Assembly (NCBI RefSeq): GCF_042657165.1
Contig: NZ_JBHSNJ010000012.1
Coordinates: forward strand, 806,001 to 870,000
DNA: 64,000 nucleotides
Direction of reading: 5' to 3'
Origin: Agrilutibacter niabensis
GTDB lineage: Bacteria > Pseudomonadota > Gammaproteobacteria > Xanthomonadales > Xanthomonadaceae
Both the position numbers and the translations under genes were made by a program. The notes under the pieces were generated by a model. That model saw only the letters and a program-made list of their open reading frames with translations. It was not told where the DNA came from and ran no database searches. Each line of letters starts with the position of its first letter. Positions within the stretch are counted from its first letter, which is position 1. Positions 33,336 through 41,629 of the stretch are shown here, piece after piece.

Positions 33336-34436
33336 ATGCGCCTGCCAGTCAAGTCTTCCATGCGGCATTTCACGCAGCGCCACGTCCTGTTGCTGATGCT
33401 GATATTGGGCGCCGCGGCCGCCTGCACGTCCCGGCAAGGGGCCGCGGAAGCGGCGGGAGAGGGTGCACAGGCCACCAAACCAGCCACGGAGAACCCCATG
33501 GCCGCGGTACTACCGAGTTGGAATGACGGCCCCGGCAAACGGGCCATCGTCGATTTCGTCGCCAAGGTAACGCGGGAAGGGGGGCCGGATTACGTGGCGC
33601 CGCCTGAGCGCATCGCCGTGTTCGACAACGACGGCACGCTGTGGTCCGAACAGCCGATGTACGTCCAACTCCAGTTCGCGCTGGACCGGGTCAAGGCGCT
33701 CGCCCCGCAGCATCCGGAATGGAAGGCGCAGGAACCGTTCAACCACCTGCTCGCGGGTGACATGAAGGCATTCATGGCCGGTGGCGAAAAGTCGCTCATG
33801 GCCGTCGTGGCTGCCACGCACATGGGCATGACCACCGAGGAATTCAGCAGGACGGCGAGCGACTGGATCGCCAGCGCGAAGCATCCCAGGACCGGCCGGC
33901 CCTACACCGAAATGGTCTATCAACCCATGCTCGAACTGCTGGCCTACCTGCGCGCGAACGGCTTCAAGATCTTCATCGTCTCCGGCGGCGGCATCGAGTT
34001 CATGCGCCCGTGGGCCGAACGTGTCTACGGGGTTCCGCCTGAGCAGATCGTCGGCAGCAGCGGCAAGCTGAAGCTGGAAACGCGCGACGGCACGCCGGTG
34101 CTGCTGAAGCTGCCGGAGATCAACCTGGTCGACGACGGGCCAGGCAAACCGGTCGGCATCCAGACCCACATCGGCCGCCGCCCGATCGCGGCGTTCGGCA
34201 ACTCCGACGGCGACCTGCAGATGCTCGAGTGGACGACCGCCGGCGACGGCCCGCGCTTCGCGCTCCTGGTCCACCACACCGACGCCGACCGCGAGTGGGC
34301 CTACGACCGCGACTCCCACTTCGGCCGCCTCGACAAGGCACTTATCGAGGCACAGGCGAAACATTGGGTCGTCGTGGACATGAAGCGCGACTGGAAGACC
34401 ATCCACCCGCCCGTGAATCCCGCGGAGGCGCCATGA
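33336..34436 (+). CDS. HAD-superfamily phosphatase lipoprotein
   Basis: A 366-residue exported HAD hydrolase. The lipobox-like GAAAAC places the lipidated Cys at residue 30. HAD motif I is VFDNDGTLW (D97, D99), motif II is VSGGG near 212 (IFIVSGGGIEFM), and motif IV is GNSDGDLQM. The cap is helical, as in phosphoserine-phosphatase-like HADs. Periplasmic HAD phosphatases usually release phosphate from a broad range of esters. It starts 27 bp after the second barrel gene and its TGA overlaps the ATG of the second DUF202 gene. Confidence 0.88.
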   Translation: MRLPVKSSMRHFTQRHVLLLMLILGAAAACTSRQGAAEAAGEGAQATKPATENPMAAVLPSWNDGPGKRAIVDFVAKVTREGGPDYVAPPERIAVFDNDGTLWSEQPMYVQLQFALDRVKALAPQHPEWKAQEPFNHLLAGDMKAFMAGGEKSLMAVVAATHMGMTTEEFSRTASDWIASAKHPRTGRPYTEMVYQPMLELLAYLRANGFKIFIVSGGGIEFMRPWAERVYGVPPEQIVGSSGKLKLETRDGTPVLLKLPEINLVDDGPGKPVGIQTHIGRRPIAAFGNSDGDLQMLEWTTAGDGPRFALLVHHTDADREWAYDRDSHFGRLDKALIEAQAKHWVVVDMKRDWKTIHPPVNPAEAP

Positions 34437-34981
34437 ACACCGACAATGATTTCAGCAGGGATCGCATCCAGCCCTTGCCCGAGGATCTGCTGCAGTCCCT
34501 CGAGGGCAAGGACGAGGCTGTCGTGTCGACCTTGCTCTCGACGCACAGGACGCAGTTGTCCGAGCACCGTACCAACCTGTCGGAGCACCGGACCAGTCTG
34601 TCGGACCGGCGTACCGGACTCTCCGACCTGCGCTCGCACCTGTCCAACGAACGCACGCACCTGTCCTACCTGCGCACGGCGGTCTCGATGATCGGTTTCG
34701 GCATCACCTTGAACCGTTTCAGCATCTACCTGCGGCAAAACCATGCGTTGGTCCCCGACCAGAGCGGCCCGCTGCTGCGGGATGCGCAGAATGCGGGCTC
34801 CGGCATGGTCGTGCTCGGCCTGCTGATGATCCTGTGGTCGCTGTACCGCTATTGGCGCGTCAACCAGGACATCAAGCGGGCGCAGTTCGTTCCGCGCGAC
34901 AAGGCCGTCATGGCGTTCACGTTCCTGCTGATTCTGCTGGGAACCACCACGGCGTTCTGGTTGTTCCTGGCCAAGACCTGA
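34433..34981 (+). CDS. DUF202 membrane protein with seven-unit heptad array
   Basis: A 182-residue paralogue of the DUF202 protein at 20754. The C-terminal half has the DUF202 core (NERTHLSYLRTAVSMIGFGI) and three helices. Ahead of this, seven consecutive seven-residue units read STHRTQL, SEHRTNL, SEHRTSL, SDRRTGL, SDLRSHL, SNERTHL, SYLRTAV, that is an Arg-Thr/Ser-x-Leu pattern every seven residues, likely a long amphipathic helix or coiled coil. It has two more units than the upstream paralogue. It overlaps the HAD gene by an ATGA junction, so it is in the arylsulfatase-2 operon. Confidence 0.87.
   Translation: MNTDNDFSRDRIQPLPEDLLQSLEGKDEAVVSTLLSTHRTQLSEHRTNLSEHRTSLSDRRTGLSDLRSHLSNERTHLSYLRTAVSMIGFGITLNRFSIYLRQNHALVPDQSGPLLRDAQNAGSGMVVLGLLMILWSLYRYWRVNQDIKRAQFVPRDKAVMAFTFLLILLGTTTAFWLFLAKT
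34538..34684 (+). repeat. 21-bp tandem repeat, seven units, within the DUF202 gene
   Basis: Seven consecutive 21-bp units begin at 34538, 34559, 34580, 34601, 34622, 34643 and 34664. Each opens with a TCG/TCC serine codon and most carry CGNAC or CGCAC (Arg-Thr/His). Units 1-4 are more alike than the last three, which also make up the conserved DUF202 signature. This pattern fits duplication of the ancestral signature outward toward the N-terminus. Confidence 0.85.
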
Positions 34982-35069
34982 GCCCTTGCCGCCGCCAGTG
35001 GTCCCATTCGGCGTGACTTCTTGAGTTCCACGGCACGGGCTTTCGGTTGCGGCCTGCCCGGGGGTGGCC

Positions 35070-35470
35070 TCAACGCATTTGCGTCCGCTGCGGGCAACTG
35101 CTTGCAATGATCGAAAGCAGCTTGCCGAGCAACTGATCGACCGACATCGAGACGAGAGGTACAGCCAGCATCGGCGCCGCGGCCGAGATCGCGAATGCGA
35201 ATGCGATCGGGGTGTCGCGTGCGAAGGGCACGACCGCCATCCTGCTTACCGTGGCATGCACGGCGGTGCGGAATCCGCACGCGATTGCCGAACAGCGTGC
35301 CATTGGCGGCCGCGGCGGCTAGCATCGGTGCCAGCACGATCAGCAACAGCCCGATCGCGATCACCGCGGCCGTCGGCACGCCCTTGCGATGCAGCCCCAC
35401 GGCCCGGGTCGTGCGGAATGCCAGGCCACCACGAAGCACGAATAGCTGTCGTCTTCCATTGGATGGCTCA
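35070..35470 (-). pseudogene. Probable remnant of a membrane-protein gene
   Basis: The 565 bp from 34982 to 35546 have no intact gene. On the minus strand one frame reads a hydrophobic VPTAAVIAIGLLLIVLAPML (about 35330-35390), and a second frame from 35303 to 35070 continues with FARDTPIAFAFAISAAAPML and VPLVSMSVDQLLGKLLSIIA, ending at a stop. The two together look like the C-terminal helices of one multi-helix protein interrupted by a frameshift near 35300. Proposed family unknown; a similar alternation of polar and helical segments closes several uncharacterised inner-membrane proteins. Confidence is low. Confidence 0.35.
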
Positions 35471-35546
35471 TGCCCTGGGCGGCCTGCGAAAAAGCTAGCA
35501 CGCCCGTTCGCCACCGGAGGTCGGCAGTGAATCGTGTGCCGGATGG

Positions 35547-36203
35547 TTACGCGCCCAGTCGATTGATGTCCGCGTTTTCCACTACCGCAGGCGGCTCGCG
35601 CTCGCGCAGCACCGCCAGCATCGCGCGTCCTACGCGTTCGGTCGTCGTCATCAATTGCGGTGCCAGCTTTACGCCCAGCCCCATCAGCGGGCCCGTGAGC
35701 TGATACAGCGTGTCGCGCGCCGAATGCGGCGAGTGCACGCCTTCCACCGGCTGGATGCCGCCGGGGCGGAACATCACGGTACGGATCGGCAGCGCCGCGA
35801 GCGCCCGTTCGGTTTCGCCCTTTACCTTGAGCGGCATCAGGTGGCTGTCGGGATTGGACAAGGCGCCCGACACGTAGACGAAGGTCATCGCCGGGTTGAA
35901 GTGCGCCAGCGTGCGGGCCACGTGCGTGGTCAGGTCCAGGGTGACGCGGCGAAACTCGGCTTCGGACAGGCCCAGCGGAAGCACCCCGGCGCAATACAGG
36001 CAGGCGTCGTACGGATGCAGCCGGTTCTCGACGGCACGCAGTTCGGTGAAGTCGGAGGCGATGATCTCCTCCAGCTTCGGATCGGCCCGGCCGCAGGCCT
36101 GCCGACCCAGCGCGGCAACGTGGCTCACGTCAGCCGCCTGCAGGCATTCGTGCAGCACCCCTTGGCCGACCAGTCCGGTGGCACCGGTGATAAGGATGCG
36201 CAT
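35547..36203 (-). CDS. NAD(P)-binding epimerase/dehydratase-like SDR protein
   Basis: A 218-residue Rossmann-fold protein. The dinucleotide motif GATGLVGQGV is at residues 7-16, and LTGATG-type extended/atypical SDR features follow (YCAGVLPLGLSEAEFRR, FVYVSGALSN). The usual YxxxK is replaced by MPLKVKGETE, as in the NmrA/HTATIP2-like group of atypical SDRs that act as reductases or regulators without a classical Tyr. It is cytoplasmic. It lies alone, opposite in direction to the sulfatase island, and seems to mark its right border. Confidence 0.85.
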   Translation of the reverse strand: MRILITGATGLVGQGVLHECLQAADVSHVAALGRQACGRADPKLEEIIASDFTELRAVENRLHPYDACLYCAGVLPLGLSEAEFRRVTLDLTTHVARTLAHFNPAMTFVYVSGALSNPDSHLMPLKVKGETERALAALPIRTVMFRPGGIQPVEGVHSPHSARDTLYQLTGPLMGLGVKLAPQLMTTTERVGRAMLAVLREREPPAVVENADINRLGA

Positions 36204-36407
36204 GGCGAGGCTCCCCGGGGGCGAGGGCGTCAGCCTAGCGCGGGCGTGGTGAAGGCGCCCAGGGGCGATGGATGGCGGCGTCGGACTGCTCCAGAAAATC
36301 CGGCAGTTGCGCGCCTCTTCCTGAATCTTTCAGCCGGCGTTGTCCGGGGCCATTGCGCACGCGCGGCGGTAGCGGTACTGATTCGCTCCCGGGAGGGAGG
36401 AATCGCG

Positions 36408-36620
36408 ATGAATACACCGTGGACACCCCCACGCGACAGCATCCTGCTGAGCGCCGTTCTTCGCATCGCGTACGAAGAGTGCACGCACGGCAACTGGAGC
36501 GATCTCGAGCCCGCGCTCGCCGCGGCCTGGGAGCGCCTGCGCGGTCCGACGTCGCCGCATTGGGAAGACGTGGCCGAGCGCGTGCGTGCTTCCTGCAGCG
36601 AGGACGGCGTGCTGCACTGA
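36408..36620 (+). CDS. Small hypothetical protein (70 aa)
   Basis: A 70-residue acidic protein starting MNTPWTPPRDSILL. The ribosome-binding site GGGAGGGAGG ends eight bases before the ATG and strongly supports translation. Helical predicted, with EECTHGNWSDLEPALAAAWERLRG in the centre; no signal peptide or membrane helix. I do not recognise the family. It is close to tRNA-Ala on the opposite strand, with a terminator between them. Confidence 0.6.
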   Translation: MNTPWTPPRDSILLSAVLRIAYEECTHGNWSDLEPALAAAWERLRGPTSPHWEDVAERVRASCSEDGVLH

Positions 36621-36635
36621 AATTGTCGTCGCTAC

Positions 36636-36664
36636 GAAAAAGCCGGCGGTTAGCCGGCTTCTCG
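36636..36664 (-). terminator. Rho-independent terminator of tRNA-Ala
   Basis: On the minus strand AAGCCGGC and GCCGGCTT (36653-36660 and 36640-36647) form an 8-bp stem with a five-base loop, followed by a run of T (complement of 36637-36641). It lies just downstream of the tRNA. In the plus direction it would terminate the small gene at 36408 less well, because only TTCTC follows. Confidence 0.8.
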
Positions 36665-36680
36665 TAAGTCTTTGATTTAT

Positions 36681-36756
<76 letters not shown>

Positions 36757-36794
36757 ACGTAGGGCCGAAGTCTACCGGCGCCTACCGGGAGGCG

Positions 36795-37895
36795 CTAGTC
36801 CTGCCCGGCCAGCAACGGGGCGAGGCTGGGCTCGAGGGCCTCGCGGCGCCAGCCCGCGAGCGCGGCGGGCCAGTGGCCATCGTCGAGCAGCGCCTGCAGC
36901 CAGCGGCGCGATGCGAGCACGCCATCGGGGAGCCCGAGTTCCTCGCTGCGCTTGCTCACCGCGTCCTGCAGCTTGCGCAGCCGCTGTTTGTCCCGCGTTT
37001 CGCCGACGCTGGCATCGGGGGCCTCGGCTTCGTCCGGAAGCGGCGTCGCGAGCGCGCGCCAGATGGCGTCGCCGAGCTTGCGGGGGGCTTTCGGGTGCGC
37101 GTCGAGCTGCGCCTGCAATGCGTCCCGGCTGGCGGGCGGCGTGCGCGCCAGTTGCGCTGCGAGCTCGTTGTCGAGGATCCAGCCACGTGGACGATCGTTG
37201 TCGCGCGCGTACGCGTCGCGCCAGCGCAGCAGGCGCACGAGGCGGCGCTGCGCTTCCGGATCGAGGAACTGCGCGCTGCGCATCGACAGGTGGGGCCACC
37301 GTTCGGGCCCTTCGTTCTCGGCGTTGCTGATGGTGCGCGCGGCGTCTTCGGCCAGCCATTCGCGGCGGTTCAGCTGCCCGAGCATGCCGTCCAGCACGTC
37401 GTGCATGGCGCCGAGGTGGCGCACATCGTCCGCGGCGTAATCCAGCTGCGCAGGCGAGAGTGGGCGGCGCAGCCAATCGGAACGCGTTTCGCCCTTGGCC
37501 AGGGCGGTGCCGGTGAGTTGCTCGACCAGTTTCTGGTAACCGACGCCGGCACCGATGCCGGCCAGCGCCGCCGCCGACTGGGTGTCGAACATCGGCTTGG
37601 GCACCACGCCGCAGGCATGCTTGAAGGCAACGAGGTCCTCGCTGGGGCTGTGCATCACCTTGAGGATGGCTTCGTTGGCGAGGATCGGTGCCAGCGCCGC
37701 GGTCATGCCGGGTACCAGCGGGTCGATCAGCAGCACGGTCGCATCGCCACTGGCGTCATCGAGCGCGATCTGGACCAGCGCCAGTTGGGGCCAGTAGGTG
37801 CGCTCGCGGATGAATTCGGTGTCGAGGCCGATACGGGCCGGGACGTGGGCGAAATGCCCATGCAATGCGGTGGGGTCGGAAATCCAGACGTGCAT
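36795..37895 (-). CDS. rnd: Ribonuclease D
   Basis: A 366-residue 3'-5' exoribonuclease that trims tRNA precursors. The DEDD catalytic residues are visible in IGLDTEFIRERTYWPQLALVQ (D and E), HSPSEDLVAF (D) and LDYAADDVRHL (D with the nearby Tyr of the DEDDy class). An HRDC domain lies near 205-285 (RDAYARDNDRPRGWILDN), and the C-terminus is a second HRDC-like part. ATG at 37895 is chosen because MHVWISDPTAL matches the family start. It is 38 bp from the tRNA on the same strand. Confidence 0.93.
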   Translation of the reverse strand: MHVWISDPTALHGHFAHVPARIGLDTEFIRERTYWPQLALVQIALDDASGDATVLLIDPLVPGMTAALAPILANEAILKVMHSPSEDLVAFKHACGVVPKPMFDTQSAAALAGIGAGVGYQKLVEQLTGTALAKGETRSDWLRRPLSPAQLDYAADDVRHLGAMHDVLDGMLGQLNRREWLAEDAARTISNAENEGPERWPHLSMRSAQFLDPEAQRRLVRLLRWRDAYARDNDRPRGWILDNELAAQLARTPPASRDALQAQLDAHPKAPRKLGDAIWRALATPLPDEAEAPDASVGETRDKQRLRKLQDAVSKRSEELGLPDGVLASRRWLQALLDDGHWPAALAGWRREALEPSLAPLLAGQD

Positions 37896-38019
37896 GATGG
37901 GAAGGATAGGGCAGGTTGCCGCGGCGGGCGACAATAGCCTACTTTCGCGTTCAGGCGATGGCGCCGCGGCGCCGGCATCAAGACGCGGTACCGCATCGCA
38001 TGCCAGGGAGTTGCGTGGC

Positions 38020-39894
38020 TTGAATCCGAGTTGGCGAAGCATCCGGCAAACGACGTGGCGCGCGGGCCTCTGCCTCGTCGTGCTGGGCTGTGTCGTCGCT
38101 TGTGGACGCAAGCAGGCCGGCAAGGACGAAGCGGCCGCGCGGGCGCCGGTGGTCACCATCGGCGAGGATCAGTCGGTGTCGCCCGTGCCGCCATGGCGCG
38201 CTCCGGCCATCGAAGTCACCGATGCCAATGCGGACGCACTGCGAAAACGCGCGGAGGCGGCGTTGAAGGCGAAGCGGCTGTACGGCGGCGCGAATGAAAG
38301 CGAAACGGCGATTCCGCTGTTCCTCGCCCTGCAGAAGCATGCGCCGCAGGACGACCGCATTCGACGCGGCCTGCGCGAGTCGCTGCTGGCACTCGCCGAT
38401 GAAGGCCGTGCGGCGCTGGCCGCCATCGACCATGAGCCACAGGAACTCCGCCACGCGCACGAAGCCGCGGCGGTGGCGCGCGTGGTCGCGCCGGGCGATC
38501 CACGCGTGGAAGCGTTTCTCGACCGGCTCGATCGTGCCGACGAGGCCTCGCGTGCGAACCTGGTTGGCGAGATGGCGCTCAACGCCGGGCGCATCGGGGA
38601 GAAGGGCGAGGTCGACGGCGCGATCGCCTATTTCCGCGAGGCCTTGCGCGCGCGCCCCGAGGATAGCCGTGCGCGGCAGGGTCTCGCCGCGGCCGAGAGC
38701 GCGCTGATCCGTCGTGCGGAGGCTGCGGCCGCCGAGGACGACTACGACAGCGCGGCGTATTGGCTCGAGGTGTCGGGCAGCGTGCGTCCCGGTTTCGAAA
38801 CCGTGGCCGATGCGCGCGAGCGCATCGCGATGCAGCGCGTCACGCGCGTGAACGGGCTGCGCGATATCGGTATCGCAGAGCTCGCCACGCCGACCGCCGC
38901 GGGCCTGCGCCGCGCGCGCGAACGCCTGGCGCAGCTGCTGCGCATCGCCGCGGCCGGCGATCCGAGCGTGCTGGAGCTGCGGACGCGGATTGAAATGGCG
39001 GCGCACTACGGCCTGTTCCGGCCCGGGCAGGCATTCACGGACGCTTTGTCCAATGGCGGGCGGGGCCCGCAGATGGTGGTGGTGCCGCATGGCGCCTTCC
39101 GCATGGGCGCTCCTGAGACGGAGGCGGATTCGAGCGAAGCCGAGCGTCCGGTTCGCAACGTCCGTTTCGATCGTGGCATCGCGATGTCGCGCACGGAGAT
39201 CACCGTTGGCGAGTTCCGCCGCTTCGTGAACGCCACCCGCCATCGACCACGCGCGACGCGACGCGGCTATTCGACGATCTACGACGAACGCAGCGGCAAC
39301 TTCGTGCGTGCGGGCAACGTCGACTGGCAGTCCGACTATGTCGGCAGGCCGGCGGCGGACGACATGCCGGTGCTGCACGTGAGCGTCGGCGACGCCCTGC
39401 GATACGCGGAATGGTTGTCCGGCCAGACCGGGCACCGCTACCGCCTGCCGAGTGAAGCCGAGTTCGAGTACGTGTTGCGCGCCGGCAGCCAGGAGCGCTT
39501 TCCCTGGGGAGACGCATCGCCGCCGGTGGAGTCGGGCAACTTCACCGGGGCGAATGATGTTTCACCGAGTGGACGCCGCTGGACCAATGCCTTCGTCGGC
39601 TACGGCGACAATGCGTGGGGCCCGGCGCCGGTAGGCAGCTACCAACCCAACCGCTGGGGCGTCCACGACCTGGCCGGCAATGTGAGCGAGTGGGTCGAGG
39701 ACTGCTGGCACAGCACCTTCAGGCGCGCGCCGCGCGATGGCCGTTCCTGGGTCAATCCGGGTTGCCGCAACCAGGTCATCCGGGGAGGATCCTGGGCGAA
39801 TTCGCCCGCTCACTCTCGCTCGGCCTGGCGGCAGGGCACCGACATCAACAACACAAGCGCGCGGGTAGGGTTCCGGGTAGTTCGGGAAATCTGA
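38020..39894 (+). CDS. Lipoprotein with TPR-like region and cysteine-less FGE-sulfatase domain
   Basis: A 624-residue lipoprotein starting at TTG 38020 with GGGAG upstream; the lipobox is GCVVAC. The central region (about 60-330) is helical and repetitive (AIAYFREALRARPEDSRARQGL), as in TPRs. The last about 280 residues have the SUMF1 fold: MVVVPHGAFRMGAPE, RYRLPSEAEFEYVLRAG, DLAGNVSEWVEDCW and GGSWANSPAHSRSAWR. The two catalytic cysteines are absent, so it cannot be a formylglycine-generating enzyme; it resembles PvdO- or EgtB-like members used for binding or other oxidations. RNase D lies divergently 124 bp away. Confidence 0.87.
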   Translation: MNPSWRSIRQTTWRAGLCLVVLGCVVACGRKQAGKDEAAARAPVVTIGEDQSVSPVPPWRAPAIEVTDANADALRKRAEAALKAKRLYGGANESETAIPLFLALQKHAPQDDRIRRGLRESLLALADEGRAALAAIDHEPQELRHAHEAAAVARVVAPGDPRVEAFLDRLDRADEASRANLVGEMALNAGRIGEKGEVDGAIAYFREALRARPEDSRARQGLAAAESALIRRAEAAAAEDDYDSAAYWLEVSGSVRPGFETVADARERIAMQRVTRVNGLRDIGIAELATPTAAGLRRARERLAQLLRIAAAGDPSVLELRTRIEMAAHYGLFRPGQAFTDALSNGGRGPQMVVVPHGAFRMGAPETEADSSEAERPVRNVRFDRGIAMSRTEITVGEFRRFVNATRHRPRATRRGYSTIYDERSGNFVRAGNVDWQSDYVGRPAADDMPVLHVSVGDALRYAEWLSGQTGHRYRLPSEAEFEYVLRAGSQERFPWGDASPPVESGNFTGANDVSPSGRRWTNAFVGYGDNAWGPAPVGSYQPNRWGVHDLAGNVSEWVEDCWHSTFRRAPRDGRSWVNPGCRNQVIRGGSWANSPAHSRSAWRQGTDINNTSARVGFRVVREI

Positions 39895-39961
39895 ACCCCG
39901 GCCCTGCTTGGCGGGCCCGGGCGCTGCGGCAACGAACAGGACTGCGAAACGGAGGCGAGCG

Positions 39962-40891
39962 ATGAGAGTTGACCCCCTCGGCAACCAGCAGGCACCGCAG
40001 CGTCGCGGCTTCGGACTGGGCGGCATCCGCTGGTGGATCCTGATCCTGTTCGCGGGCTATGCGGCGTGGTCATGGCTCAGCAGCGCGGAAACCGACCCCT
40101 ACACCGGCGAAACCGCGCACTACGGCGCCTCGCCGGAGGAAGAGGTGCAACTGGGGGCGCAGGCGTACCAGCAGGTACAGAGCGACGCCGCCGCGCAGGG
40201 CGCGCTGTTGCCGCCGAACTCGCAGGTAAGCCAGCAGATCCGGGAGATCGCCAGCCGGCTGGTCAACCGCGTGCCGCAGGTGACCAGCGACCTGGCCGCG
40301 ATGAACCAGCAGCAGACACCGACGAGCTTCCAGGACTTCCAGTGGGATGTCAGCGTCATCCAGTCCGAGGAAGCCAACGCGTTCTGCCTGCCCGGCGGCA
40401 AGATGGCGGTCTACACCGGCCTGATCCCGATCGCCGAGAACCAGAACGCGATGGCGGTGGTAATGGGGCACGAAATCGCCCACGCCCTGCTTCGCCATGG
40501 ATCGCAGCGCATGGCGCAGCAGAAGCTGGTCCAGGTGGGACAAATGGCGGCGGGCATGGCCCTGGGAGGAATGGACCCCCAGCAACAACAGGCTTTGATG
40601 GCGGCACTGGGCGCGGGGGCGCAGTACGGCTTCATCCTTCCCTATGGTCGCAACCACGAGACGCAGGCGGACAAGGTAGGCCTGATGCTGGCCGCGGCCG
40701 CGTGCTACGACCCCCGCGAGGCGATCCCGTTGTGGGAGCGCATGTCGCAGCTGGGGGGTGGCGAACGTCCGCCGGAATTCGCTTCCACCCATCCCGATCC
40801 GGCCAACCGCATCCAGACCCTGCAATCGCTGATGCCGATGGCGACGGAGTTCTATTCGAAGTACTGCCAGGGGCAGCCGCCGCTGAAGTGA
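39962..40891 (+). CDS. M48 (Ste24/LoiP-like) zinc metallopeptidase
   Basis: A 309-residue protein. One helix (24-42) anchors it in the inner membrane, and the periplasmic peptidase domain has the HEIAH zinc motif at 170-174 and the third ligand in ETQADKVGL. LPGGKMAVYTGLIPI is typical of M48C. THPDPANRIQ near the end is also conserved. It is related to LoiP/BepA/YcaL envelope quality-control proteases. GGAGG precedes the ATG at 39962. The start is 67 bp after the FGE-fold lipoprotein on the same strand. Confidence 0.9.
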   Translation: MRVDPLGNQQAPQRRGFGLGGIRWWILILFAGYAAWSWLSSAETDPYTGETAHYGASPEEEVQLGAQAYQQVQSDAAAQGALLPPNSQVSQQIREIASRLVNRVPQVTSDLAAMNQQQTPTSFQDFQWDVSVIQSEEANAFCLPGGKMAVYTGLIPIAENQNAMAVVMGHEIAHALLRHGSQRMAQQKLVQVGQMAAGMALGGMDPQQQQALMAALGAGAQYGFILPYGRNHETQADKVGLMLAAAACYDPREAIPLWERMSQLGGGERPPEFASTHPDPANRIQTLQSLMPMATEFYSKYCQGQPPLK

Positions 40892-40916
40892 GGTAGCCGG
40901 GCAGGCGGATGCGCCA

Positions 40917-40950
40917 ACGAAAAAGAGCCGGGATTCCCGGCTCTTTTCTT
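40917..40950. terminator. Bidirectional rho-independent terminator
   Basis: AAAAGAGCCGGG (40921-40932) pairs with CCCGGCTCTTTT (40936-40947) across ATT. A-run on one side and T-run on the other serve both the M48 peptidase gene (plus) and phaR (minus), whose stop codons lie 29 and 20 bp from the stem. Confidence 0.92.
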
Positions 40951-40966
40951 TCGGTCCAGTGAAGGA

Positions 40967-41455
40967 TCAGCGCTTGCCGTCGGCCTTCGACTTCGGCGGT
41001 GGCGTCGTACTGGTTCCCATGCTGCCGGCCATGTTCTGCTGGAATTCCTTCCACATCGCCATGTTGCGCTCGGTGAGCTGGTTCATCATTGTCCAGGGGG
41101 TCTGCCCGAGCAGGCCGCCGATCTGGGAACGGAACTGCTGCTGCTGGTCGAGGAAGATCTGCATCGACCGTTCCAGGTAGTTGCCCATGAAGCCCTGCAA
41201 CGAATCGCCGTAGAAGCGGATGATCTGGCTGAGCAGCTGGGTGGAGAGCACCGGTTCGCCGTCGGATTCGTGCTCGGCGATGATCTGCAGGAGCACCTGC
41301 CGGGTGAGGTCCTCACCGGACTTGGCGTCGCGCACCTCGAAATCCTCGCCATCGACGATGAGCTGGCGCACATCCTCGATGGTGATGTAGCTGGAGATCT
41401 CGGTGTCGTAGAGGCGACGGTTGGGATACTTCTTGATGATGCGGATCGAACTCAT
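40967..41455 (-). CDS. phaR: Polyhydroxyalkanoate synthesis regulator PhaR
   Basis: A 162-residue regulator. The N-terminal PHB/PHA accumulation DNA-binding domain MSSIRIIKKYPNRRLYDTEISSYI is strongly diagnostic, followed by a PHB-binding region (LLSQIIRFYGDSLQGFMGNYLERSMQIFLDQQQ) and a polar tail. In Ralstonia and Paracoccus PhaR represses phasin and its own gene and is released by growing polymer. It lies 174 bp after phaB on the same strand. Confidence 0.93.
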   Translation of the reverse strand: MSSIRIIKKYPNRRLYDTEISSYITIEDVRQLIVDGEDFEVRDAKSGEDLTRQVLLQIIAEHESDGEPVLSTQLLSQIIRFYGDSLQGFMGNYLERSMQIFLDQQQQFRSQIGGLLGQTPWTMMNQLTERNMAMWKEFQQNMAGSMGTSTTPPPKSKADGKR

Positions 41456-41629
41456 CGAGCGCCGACTCTAAATCGTGGTGCCGTGCAGCATGGCGCAGGG
41501 GCGGTTGCCTTGCAACTCGCCCCGGACATGTGCCGTCGGTCACGGTCGGGATGGACGAATTTGGCGGGTGGCGCGCGCACGCGCTCCGGCACGTGCCGCT
41601 GGCGGGGCGGGCCGCGCGCTGGAGGCCGT

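Noticed and set aside
34538..34684. Seven 21-bp repeats considered as a CRISPR array
   Set aside because: Units are directly adjacent without spacers, in frame and encode protein; not CRISPR.
38020..39894. Considered as a second formylglycine-generating enzyme
   Set aside because: The catalytic cysteine pair is absent and the protein is an exported lipoprotein.
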